Shown here piece after piece: positions 47,954 through 59,019 of a stretch of 64,000 nt of DNA. Position numbers and translations under genes: made by a program. Below the pieces are notes generated by a model that had not been told where the DNA came from, did no database searches, and saw nothing but the letters and a program-made list of their open reading frames with translations. Each line of letters begins with the position of its first letter. The first letter of the stretch is position 1. The stretch comes from Piscicola geometra (lineage: Eukaryota > Annelida > Clitellata > Hirudinida > Piscicolidae): positions 6,680,769 to 6,744,768 of the forward strand of contig OX030955.1 in assembly GCA_943735955.1 (NCBI GenBank). The letters run 5' to 3'.

Positions 47954-50900
47954 ATAATGTCGTTAAGGCACCCTAGAAAACCTAGGAGCAGTCTGAGTAA
48001 GGCTAAGAACGAAACTTTGACGGGAGAAACATTTACTGAACAAGACGCCCTCCCCAAGATCACAATCAACAACTGTACGATGAAGAAGAGAGATATTCTG
48101 CAGACACTTTTACAGAAGTTGAAACAAAGCCACAAGAAGGATGTTTGTCGAGTCAGAGTTACAAAAAAGCATGAGTACGACAGCTCATCAAGCTCCAACA
48201 GCACTTTGGCAGCCACAGCAAGACATAAGCTAGAGAACCACGACAATTATGAAGACACGGCATGTAACGGCAACAAGAACGCTTCTAGTGGAGACGGCAA
48301 TAACTTTTCCCGAAGGCACTTAAGAGAGGAAAACGAAGCCTCATTCAAAGACCTTCCTCTCGATGATGAGCTTGGAAGCCAGTCTCACTTCAAGAACACT
48401 TCTTACATTGAGTTTCCCGAAAGTTTTTACCCAAGCAAACAGCACGAAGAGACGAGGGACTCGGAGTGGCTGAACTCATGGGGTGACAACTCTCTCAGTT
48501 GCAACTCTGTGATGCACCGCCTCGATGACGCCTTGGCGCTCGAAGACGAAGCCACCGAAGGAGACGGGCAACAGAACTACCTGGAGAGTCTCAGTGAACT
48601 TATAAAGACCCTCAAGTCTCAAATGTCGGAAGAATGCTTCGAAGCGACAAGTAGGCCTGGAAAGAGCCGAATCAAAAACCAAATAATAGACTCTCTGGAA
48701 AATGATTTTCGAGATGAATTACGTGATTGTTGTATTAAAAAAGATTTTCCATTTAGGAATGCAAGTATTCCATCTGACTTGTATGGCAGCAAGAAGACTT
48801 ATCAAAGTCGCAAAGGCAGAAGAAAGGAGCGCAAAAGCAGCATGATGGCGTCTTCAGAGGTCCATTGCTGCAACAACGAAGATACTTTCGAATCCACTGA
48901 TGGGTGTAGTCCAGTTGCCAGAAATAAAAGTTTATTTTGCAAATCTGCCAATGCTCTATACAGCAAGATGGATGCAGTGAGGTGTGTCGACATGGACGAG
49001 ATAAAAAAGTGCTATTCGCCCGAGAACCAAGTCTTTGTCGCCAAAAAGCCTACAGTTGTCCAGTGCTCGTGCTGCAAAAAAGAAGAAGATAAAAGAAACA
49101 CACAAAGTAATAAGTTCATGAGGGGCCAAGATTCCACTTGTTATGCAAGAGTCTCTCAACATCCTATCCAATGCGATTGTTGTCGGGAAGACCAGTCTAT
49201 TGCTGTGAAAACGAGAAAAACTCTGCCAAATTTTAATCAACAAAACAAAGGTCTTTCCAAGTCATTTAATATAAAAACTTCTCACCCCAAACATCTATTT
49301 CAAACTGATAAGTATCGTTATCATCGCGATCCATGCTCCAAAACTCGAAGGTCAAACTGTAGAAACGAGACAGAAGTTTTCGAGGTACGATCACAGCATC
49401 GCTCCAAAGGAAGGCATCCCAAGGTCATCGGAGTTCCCAAACAAGCATCCAGGCCATTTAACCCGTTCAGCCATAGAAAAGATTCACCCACATCTTCCAA
49501 AAAATCCACTCCAAGATACGTTCTCAATGCTCCGAAGATAAAAAGTTATAAATACCCTCAAACTTCTCGAAAACAAAATAAATTAAGTTTTAAACAAAAA
49601 AACCAAAATTACAGTTCACCAAAGAATTCACCAAAACGCTCTACGAATCGTCAACAAAATACACCAAGAAAAACTACAAACCGTCCGTACAAACATCCTA
49701 TACCACGCTTTTTCTCAACTCAACCCCCTCCTACTCGACACAACAACTCACCTTGTGGTCAGCCTTTTAACCCAAGAATTGACCCCAACTATGACAACCA
49801 ACTGCCACACCAACAGCCATATGGCCACCCTTCCAGAAGCCCATCTACAAGCCCTCAAAGCTACCCACCAGTTACGCAACAGCAGAATGCTCATCAAAAT
49901 CAAGCAAACAATCAACAATTAAAACCACACGAAAGAGCAACGATCATACAATGCAACGACTGCTCCCATCCCAACCACCCTTCTTACCACCCTGCCAACC
50001 CCCCTGCCAACCACCCTGCCAACCACCCTGCAAACCGCCCTGCCAACCCCACTGTCAACCACCCTGCCAACCACCCTGTCAACCATCTTCACCCCCAAAA
50101 TCACTATTTCAACTACCCTTCAAATCACCAACGATATCACCATGACAACCACTTTGTAAACCAGCCCCCAAACCACACTTCAAACCATCAATCTAACTAC
50201 CCTCTTCATAACTCTTCCAACTACCTACACATTCCCACTTCCAACTTTCCACTTAGCTTCCCTCCACATCTCATTCACAACCACTCATTCAACTGCCCTA
50301 ACAATCGATTCGCTAACCCTCCTCTCGACCGTTCTTCTAACTACCCTCTCAACCATCCATCCAACCATCCCTCCAACCATCCATCCAACCATCCCTCCAA
50401 CCATCCATCCAACCATCACTCCAACCATCCATCCAACCATCCATCCAACCATCCCTCCAACAAACCTCTTCACAACCACGCTTTTCATCAGCATTCAAAC
50501 CACCCTCACGACGCTCCTTTCCCTGAGTCATACACAGCTTCTCACCATAAACAGTGTCCGTACACATGTAATTGTAACTGTACTTGTGTTCCACCTCCTT
50601 CTTCCTTTCTTCAGCCAAACGTTCACTCTCATGCGAACAACCACAAAAAAACTTTCCACCACAACCGACCAAACTTTTCCTGGCTTCATGGCGATTCCAC
50701 ACAAGTTCCAAAAGGCATGCAAGCGTCTGCAAACACTGCCCACATGAACAGTTTTCACTCTGTCGCCAACAATATACCTCTTCCACATGATGACTCTGGA
50801 ATGACTTCACATGGACAATTTGAAGGAGTTCAGACTACAGCGTACCCGGGTGTCAGTGGGAGAAACAAGTACAACTACAAGTTAGTGCTTATCATGAACA

Positions 50901-51659
50901 AACTTTGTGGTCTAGTGATTTGTATCTTGTGAATCAAATATTTTAGAAAGGTATTCTAGATTTTCAAGGGTTTTATTTTTCGTTAATTTCAAAAAAATTC
51001 TAGTTTTACTTTTCAGTGTCGATTAATGAACAGTTTGAACATTAAGAAAGTGATTTAAAATATAATGTCTATTCAGTCGTGCATCAAATACTGGCAAATT
51101 TAAAGAAAAGGAAGCTCCAAAATGCATCAAACTGGTCAGAGTAAGTTCTCTAGAAGAATTCATTTCTACTTTCACCATGAATAAATATATAAAACTAATT
51201 TTGATTCACTTGTAATAGAAATGTAATAGAAGTATTTTTTTAAATCACTTTAAACGTGTTTTTATATATTTTTGTATGTATGTTACTTGACTAATAAAGG
51301 ACTTTTACTATAGTTAACCAACTCTCCAGGTATCACAAGTCCACAGATCAACGAGTCCTTCAAAGTTCTACCCTGCTTCTCCCTTCCCAGTATCCCCTAA
51401 CCGTCTTTTTCAAATTCTTAAATATTATCGATAATTTAAACATATTTTTAAAAATCAATTGATATATTTATTATTTATTTCTCTATTTGACTTTCCAAAA
51501 CTTAATTATATATCATATGAATGATATCTTCCTATGGCTTAAATTATTTTTAAACAGCAAGAAGATGAAAAAGAGTCAAGACATAATGACTTCTATAGAA
51601 ACCATGATATACAAGATTCACCAACCTGTGACAACATATTTACTATCGACACAAGCTGA
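47954..51659 (+). CDS. Large Asn-His-Pro repeat protein, family unknown
   Basis: Four exons: 47954-50880, 51077-51140, 51330-51389 and 51558-51659; 1,050 aa. The ATG at 47954 is used because the open frame upstream begins on TTG. Residues 1-360 are charged and Ser-rich. Zinc-knuckle-like QCSCC, QCDCC and QCNDC words follow at about 367, 410 and 668. The region about 550-660 is basic and Ser/Pro-rich. Residues about 674-840 are dominated by Asn-His-Pro-Ala and Asn-His-Pro-Ser tetrapeptides, coded by 12-bp AACCATCCATCC-like units, then [15 protein letters not shown]. The C-terminal exons encode [20 protein letters not shown] and an acidic end, [14 protein letters not shown]. If the first donor (AA|GTTAGT) is not used, the frame stops at 50932. 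No homologue is recognised. AATAAA is at 51776-51781. Confidence 0.72.
49975..50465 (+). repeat. Coding 12-bp repeats (Asn-His-Pro-Ala / Asn-His-Pro-Ser)
   Basis: Two blocks: AACCACCCTGCC units at about 49995-50085 and AACCATCCATCC units at about 50345-50460, separated by degenerate copies. All keep frame within exon 1 of the 1,050-aa gene. Confidence 0.92.
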
Positions 51660-51775
51660 GGCCTCCACAGAATCCCTGAACATTGCTTCCGGAACTATTG
51701 TTATTTGTTTAACATTTTTTTAACAATCTATTTTTTTCGGATTGTATTATAAGTCAATTGTTGTGAAGTAGAAAA

Positions 51776-51781
51776 AATAAA
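51776..51781 (+). terminator. Poly(A) signal of the 1,050-aa gene
   Basis: AATAAA 117 bases past the stop at 51659, about 240 bases before the GOPC start. Confidence 0.7.
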
Positions 51782-52017
51782 GCTCAATAATAGACCCATG
51801 AATTTGTTTCTTAAAAAAATTCATGACATTTTTTGCATGCAATATAATTAAATGAAAATGAAAGTTCTGTGTATACAACATTTAAAGATCTAATTGATTC
51901 GCGTACTTTACCGTTTATTGGATTGACTTTCTTCTAATTTTTGCGCTTTGAATGAATAATTGACATAATTTAAAATATCGATTCATTATAAAATTAAAAA
52001 TCGTAAATTAAGTCAGT

Positions 52018-55000
52018 ATGTCTTCAATAGTTTCCCTGTCGTTTAGGTGGCTGGACATCTTGGAGAAAGAATTTGACAAGGTTAAAAACATCTTTTGAAA
52101 GAGTTTATCAAAAAGTTTAAAAAAAAAAAACAAATTAAATCAGTATTCTCTAAATAGACAAACAAATGAACTATTAGCCACTTCAAAAAACAAATAGCAA
52201 AGGGAGAAAATTAAATTTAAATTTTTTAAACTGACAAAATTAATTTAATAATTAATTAATTAATGAACTTTCTGCTCAACCTCTCAGGTTTTTGTGGATC
52301 TAGACCTTCTGTTGGGCGACATCGATCCTGACCAATGCGACATCACGTTTGACGCACGTCAGAAGATGACTGGTCTCAGTGCAGCTTTCGCCCAACTAAG
52401 CCACAAGGCGCAAACAATCTTCCAGTCCAATGCAAAGCTCGAGGTTGTTGCGGAAAGCACTCTAAATGAAAATCGAATATTTTATTGGATTTTTCAAATG
52501 TGAAAAAATAATTTCATTGATGCTAAAATTTTAAGATTTGGTTTATATAAAACCCAAAAACATTTCACGCACCAGGCTCAACTGCTGGATCTTGAGAAGG
52601 ACTTGATAGAGGAGAGGGCGCAGAGGTTGTTGCTGCAAAAGCAATTCGAACAACTCAGCACGAAACTACAGAGCACCTCACTGCAAGAAAAGAAGAAGGA
52701 TGAAGTTGTCTTGAAGGATCAAAAAACTACAGCATCAACCACTCTTAATAGCCTCCAAGTTGAAGCTCCCACCACCAACCATTCCGTTCCACAAACTACC
52801 CCTGTCCTTGCATCTGAACTACCTCCGACCATGCCAGCAAGCACTGATGAAGCACCCCATGCCACCTCACCCACCACTGCACCATCTGCATCCGATGAAG
52901 TGGCGACGGCAAGGATGGAGGCTGAGATAGGCTTGTTGAGGAAGGAAGGACAGAATATGAAGAGGTAAATCACATGTTTGTCATTATTCTTTGTATGGCT
53001 GTATGGTTTTTATATCTATTTTGTAATTGATTTTTTATATATATTATTATTATTCATACTATTATTATTATTTATACTATTATTATTAATTATACTATTA
53101 TTATTATCATCATTATTTTTATTATTTATTTAACAAAATAAAATAATTTTAATTCCTACCACCACCACGACCACCACCAGGTACATATTCTCTCTGCAGG
53201 GTGAGGTGTACGGGGCCAGACTGGCCGCCAAGTACCTGGACAAGGAGCTCGCTGGCAGGTCGGTGGTGCAGGGGTTGTGGAATGAACTGAAAGCTCATTA
53301 AAGCATTAAAACTCAATTTCATCTCATTACATTCTCTTACCACAACAATTACCAGAACAATCAATACCACCACCACTAAAACAATTACCACAACCAAAAC
53401 AATCTCTACTTCTTCTACTTCAACATTCACTACCACCACTACTTTAAACACAACCATCACCACTACTACCACCACCACCACTACCACCACCACTTCCACT
53501 ACTTTAAACACAACCACCACCTCCATCACCACCACCACTACTTTAAACACAACCACCACCTCCACCACCACCTCTACCACTACGACGAACCTAACGAACA
53601 CCCAGGATCCAGCAGATTCAGCTCCTGGGCAGGGACATGAAGGGCTCAGAGCACGACAAGTTGTGGAACCAACTAGAAGCTGAAATACACCTGCATCGAC
53701 ACAAGACTGTGATCAGGTGGGAGGGGTGAATGGATGGGTTGGTGGGAAGGCGCATAAGTGGCTGAGTGGGCTTGAACGGGTAGCTGAGCGTGTAGCGACT
53801 CTCGGCTTGACCAACGGCTAATGGTCTCAGGTGCAAGTGCAACCGATGTAATCTGCCGCGTAATAATCCAAATGGATTGCAGCGATGTACCATGCAGATA
53901 AGAGTGATCGACAACTTGTCTAATATAAAATGCATTCTTTTAAACACTTTTAATGTTTTCTCGTGCGTCGACAGGGCTTGCAGAGGTCGCCCAAACAACA
54001 GGGAAGCCTGCCCCATGCCTCCAGACCACGTGTGTGGTGATGATGACGATCAAGATTTCATTGTATCACGATTATATAGTTTGATTTCACACACAAAAAC
54101 TTTTATTATTTTATTTATTGTTATTAATATTTCTTTTTAGAACTCGCTGATGATGAAGAAGCGACAGGGCATTGGCGAGATCCGATTGGTCCGTCTCTTC
54201 AAGTCAGACCACGAAGGCCTCGGCATGTCGATCACTGTGAGTGGTTGGTCGAGGGGTTGGTCGAGGGGTGGCGAGGGGTTGGTCGAGGGGGTTGGTTGAG
54301 GGGCTGGTCGAGGGGGGGGTTGAGTGGTTGGTCGAGGGGTGGTCGAGGAATGGTCGAGGGGTTGGTCGAGGGGGTGGTCGAGGGGGTGGTTAGGGGTTGG
54401 TCGAGGGGGTGGTCAAGGGGTTGGTCGAGGGGTTGGTTGAGGGGGTGGTCGAGGGGGTGGTCGAGGGGGTGGTTGAGGGGGTGGTCGAGGGGGTGGTCGA
54501 GGGGTTGGTCGAGGGGTTGGTCGAGTGGTTGGTCGAGGGGTGGTCGAGGGGTTGAGTGGAGATGCAAAATAGTTCGATTGATTGATTCCAAAATGGGTTT
54601 TAAAAACCACATAACAATCGAGCACCCATCTACCCAACCATAACACCCGAATCACCCAAACAACACCACAGGGCGGCAAGGAGCATGGCGTTCCAATCCT
54701 CATTTCCGAGATCCATCCGAAGCAGCCAGCGCACCGCAGCGGCAGTCTCTTCATCGGCGACGCCATCCTCTCGGTGAACGGCATCGACTTGAGGAGCTCC
54801 AAGCACGCTGAAGCCGTCAACATCCTCTCGCAGCAGGTGCCTGTCGTCTACTGGGGCGTATAGTCTGTAGGCTATATCAATCGATCTGTCTTGTCTTCCA
54901 TCAATAATACAATACAATACATTATTGTCTAGTCATCCATCAATCCATCCACTAACCCATCCATTTATCTATCTATCCATCCATCCATCCATCCATCAAT

Positions 55001-57695
55001 CTGTCTACTCACCCATCCATCCATCCATCCATCCATCCATCCATCCATCCATCCATCCATCCATCCATCCATCCATCCATCCATCCATCCATCCATCCAT
55101 CCATCCATCCATCCATCCATCCATCCATCCATCCACTCATCCAGCATGGCGACATCGAGTTGGAGGTGGTTTATGTGATTCCGGAAGAGGATTCAGACGA
55201 CGAGAGTCACGACTACGAGGATGAAAATGGATACAAGTGGGTGGTGCTGATGATGATGGGGGTGGTGGTGTTGATGATGATGATTGTGGTGAGGGTGGTG
55301 TTGATAGTAGTAGTGTCACAGATCAAGCATTACCATCATTATCATTTTTTATTATTTGCAAATCATTTTAACATTTTATATCATTGTTAATTTGATTATT
55401 TTTATTTCGTGATTTTTGTGCATTGCAAAGGTACCGAATATACGACGAGAACATAGTGAACTCAGGAGCCAACCCGGTGAACGTCGCTTCGACCGCCACC
55501 ACCGCCATTCCTCCACCCCCCTCTTCCGTCCCTCCACCCCCCTCCTCCATCCCTCCACCCCCCTCTTCCGTCCATCCTTTCCCCACTCCTTCCGCCAACC
55601 ACCAAACCAACTGCAACACTGCAACTAACGCAACCCATGGGAAGAATGGACGTGATGATGATGGTGATGATGAAGATGAGGATGATGGAGATGATGATGA
55701 TGACGATGATGATGATGATACTCTTGAAAGGTTTGTTTAGTTTGGTTTGGGTTATAAAATAAGTTTATTGCTCTAGGAATGATAAAAATAAAATTAAAAT
55801 ATAAATAATATTAGAAAAATTAAAATATAAATAATATTAGAAAAATTAAAATATAAATAATATTAGAAAAATTAAAATATAAATAATATTAGAAAAATTA
55901 AAATATAAATAATATTAGAAAAATTAAAATATAAATAATATTAGAAAAATTAAAATATAAATAATATTAGAAAAATTAAAATATAAATAATATTAGAAAA
56001 ATTAAAATATAAATAATATTAGAAAAATTAAAATATAAATAATATTAGAAAAATTAAAATATAAATAATATTAGAAAAATTAAAATATAAATAATATTAG
56101 AAAAATTAAAATATAAATAATATTAGAAAAATTAAAATATAAATAATATTAGAAAAATTAAAATATAAATAATATTAGAAAAATTAAAATATAAATAATA
56201 TTAGAAAAATTAAAATATAAATAATATTAGAAAAATTAAAATATAAATAATATTAGAAAAATTAAAATATAAATAATATTAGAAAAATTAAAATATAAAT
56301 AATATTAGAAAAATTAAAATATAAATAATATTAGAAAAATTAAAATATAAATAATATTAGAAAAATTAAAATATAAATAATATTAGAAAAATTAAAATAT
56401 AAATAATATTAGAAAAATTAAAATATAAATAATATTAGAAAAATTAAAATATAAATAATATTAGAAAAATTAAAATATAAATAATATTAGAAAAATTAAA
56501 ATATAAATAATATTAGAAAAATTAAAATATAAATAATATTAGAAAAATTAAAATATAAATAATATTAGAAAAATTAAAATATAAATAATATTAGAAAAAT
56601 TAAAATATAAATAATATTAGAAAAATTAAAATATAAATAATATTAGAAAAATTAAAATATAAATAATATTAGAAAAATTAAAATATAAATAATATTAGAA
56701 AAATTAAAATATAAATAATATTAGAAAAATTAAAATATAAATAATATTAGAAAAATTAAAATATAAATAATATTAGAAAAATTAAAATATAAATAATATT
56801 AGAAAAATTAAAATATAAATAATATTAGAAAAATTAAAATATAAATAATATTAGAAAAATTAAAATATAAATAATATTAGAAAAATTAAAATATAAATAA
56901 TATTAGAAAAATTAAAATATAAATAATAGAATAAAAACTAAAATATAAATAATAGAATAAAAATTAAAATATAAATAATAGAATAAAAATTAAAATATGA
57001 ATAATAGAATAAAAATTAAAATATAAATAATAGAATAAAAATTATAATATAAATAATAATATTATTATGATTATTGTTAATTATTATCACACAGGCAACG
57101 ACTTCATCATCCGAATTGTTGCGAGCAGCATGACAAGAAAAAAAGCAACAAAACTATCACTACTACTTCTACTACTACTACTAGTAGTACGACCACCAAT
57201 GCTAATAATAAAAATAATAATAATAAGAATAAAAACAAAAATAAGGGAAATAGTTTAAGTGGCACTTTGAGCGGCAGTTTTAATGAAGAAACCAAATTCA
57301 CTATTCGGCGCCACGCAAACCCCATTGGTTTCCAGGGCAACAACAACAACAACAATAGTATTAATAATAATAATAATAATAATAATAACCATGACCATAA
57401 TAACAACAATCAAAACAAAATGGCTGATTTAAACATGAACAAAGTGTTATTCAACGGCGGCAGCAGGACAAACGAAAACAAATACAACAATAACAAAAAC
57501 AACAACGGCAACAACGGCAAACCAACCAAGGAGAAGGGTAGCCTGGATATTGAGGTGGTGGTGGAGGGAGAGGAAGAAGAGGGGGCTTGTACAACAGCAT
57601 CATCGTCATCATCCCTCTACAACCACCACACGCACCACCTCTTCCACCACCGCCACCACACTCCTGTCGTCTACCACAACAAGGAGAAGTATTGA
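52018..57695 (+). CDS. GOPC: GOPC/PIST: Golgi PDZ and coiled-coil protein
   Basis: Eleven exons: 52018-52080, 52288-52443, 52576-52964, 53181-53258, 53606-53716, 53975-54062, 54141-54236, 54672-54836, 55145-55236, 55431-55730 and 57095-57695; 712 aa against 462 in human. It opens [20 protein letters not shown], then [14 protein letters not shown]. Coiled coil spans about 22-265, with the highly conserved [17 protein letters not shown] and [20 protein letters not shown]. One PDZ domain (about 308-395) has binding loop GLGMSI and [16 protein letters not shown]. The tail ends YHNKEKY, like the human YHKKSY. GOPC is a trans-Golgi scaffold that binds PDZ ligands, golgin-160 and syntaxin-6 and controls receptor sorting. 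Extra length comes from a Thr/Ser/Pro-rich insert in exon 3 and from Pro-, Asp- and Asn/His-rich tracts in exons 10-11. The exon 6 donor is uncertain (54063 or 54030). Confidence 0.93.
53335..53600. repeat. ACC-rich array in GOPC intron 4
   Basis: CACCACTAC/ACAACCACC words with a repeated ACTACTTTAAACACAACCAC phrase (three copies). It runs to within about 6 bases of the acceptor of the exon starting at 53606. Confidence 0.9.
54238..54556. repeat. GGTTGGTCGAGGGG minisatellite in GOPC intron 7
   Basis: About 24 copies of a 12-15 bp unit (GGTTGGTCGAGGGG / GGTGGTCGAGGGG), starting one base after the GT of the exon 7 donor at 54236. The Trp-Ser-Arg-Gly frames across it are artefacts. Confidence 0.94.
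54930..55143. repeat. (CCAT)n array in GOPC intron 8
   Basis: A tetranucleotide CCAT run of about 200 bases that ends in CATCCAG, the acceptor of exon 9 (55145). It includes a nearly uninterrupted stretch from 55010 to 55132. Confidence 0.96.
55795..57060. repeat. 26-bp AT minisatellite in the last GOPC intron
   Basis: About 44 nearly perfect tandem copies of a 26-base unit composed of ATTAGAAAAATTAAAA followed by TATAAATAAT, from about 55795 to 56930. A 25-base variant (ATAGAATAAAAATTAAAATA words) continues to about 57060. The array lies wholly in the intron between exons 55730 and 57095, and its uniformity suggests recent expansion. Confidence 0.97.
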
Positions 57696-59019
57696 GGATT
57701 GGTTGTGGGTGGAGAGGCTGTCTTGGTGTGGGTGGTGGGCTGTCTTGGTGTGGGTGATGGGCTGTCTTGGTGTGGGTGGTGAGGCCACCTTGGTGTGGGT
57801 GGAGAGGGGGGGGGGTTTATATTTAGATGTACTTGGGGTCGTTTGAATGGGTAGGAGGCGGTGTCCAATGTTGAAGAAAACATTTTTCTGTTTATTTTAT
57901 TTTTTTATTTGTGAAACTGTGAATTCAGACATTTGTATCATTTATGCACACGCCTTCACTCCTGTTGCATGGTCAGGCCCTGCTCTATTGCATGCAACTA
58001 TACCGCATCGGTTCAGCGCTATATGTGATTTTCAAACTTAATTTCACCTTTAAACCTGATGCATGAAGTTTCATTTTCATAATTTTATTTTTCATCTTTA
58101 AATTACTCAATTTGACTTTTGACGTGTGTTCAAACCTCTCACTATCTGTAGTCACTCTAAAAAGTTGTATATTCTCTTCCTACTGTTGAGCAACTCATCG
58201 ACTATTTCATGTAACAGTTCGATGGTTCTTTCAGAGTTTTTTAGCGTGCTCGTCAGTTTCAGAAGGATTGTCCATAGAAAGGCATTCTTAGGGAATTATT
58301 TGTGGCTGTTCCCCTAATGAGTTGTCAAGTATAACCAGGATACTTGCTCATTCGAGGGGTTCACTTTTCACGAAAACCTTGTGTATTGTTTGTTCTGTTA
58401 GACGCAATTGCATTCATCCACATTCCATCTGTCGGAGCTCTCAAGTCCCAGCGGAGAGTAGCTACAAACTCGTAGCATTCATGACCATGTTGAGATCGTA
58501 ATAGAAAACCAAAGGTTGTTTTAACGCCCATGTTTTAGCAAATCTTCAAAACGCATTGTAGTTACTTTTCTTGGGTTTCATCTTCAGGTTTGTATTTTAT
58601 GTTTGTAGACTTTTGTAGTTAGTGTTTGCTCCGTTAAGTGACCGCTAAAAGAATAAAAGCGTGAAAACGTCGAACCAGGTTTGCGTGGGACTAAATGTGA
58701 AGCGCATTTAATTAAATTCAATGTCGAGGTTTCCTTTGCCACAAACTTCACAGCGTTTCTGGCGCAGGTGACTTCACCCCCCAGATGCATTTCGACGTTG
58801 CTCTCATCATAACTGACATGTCTTTTTCATAGCGAGAATCAAATAAAAGACGAATTGTTCGCTCAATCAAGCGGATAAAAAAATCGATTCATCACAGATC
58901 CATCCAGTCAATCGATACTTTATCCATCTATCCAATCAACCAACAAACCTTCTGATTCCTCACTCACCATCTCATTCATCCATCCAGCCACTCACTATCT
59001 CATTCATTTAATCAACCAC
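57696..59019. other. Convergent region between GOPC and the CCDC83-like gene
   Basis: GOPC 3' flank with a GGTGTGGGTGG-type short repeat (57705-57810), then unremarkable DNA. Small open frames at 57847-58041, 58126-58317 and 58584-58790 lack motifs. It should contain both genes' 3' UTRs. Confidence 0.5.

Noticed and set aside
53149..53601. Val-rich minus-strand frame of 150 codons
   Set aside because: Reverse complement of the ACC-rich array in a GOPC intron.
55795..57060. CRISPR-like regular repeat array
   Set aside because: Units are directly adjacent with no unique spacers, and the locus is a eukaryotic intron; it is a minisatellite.
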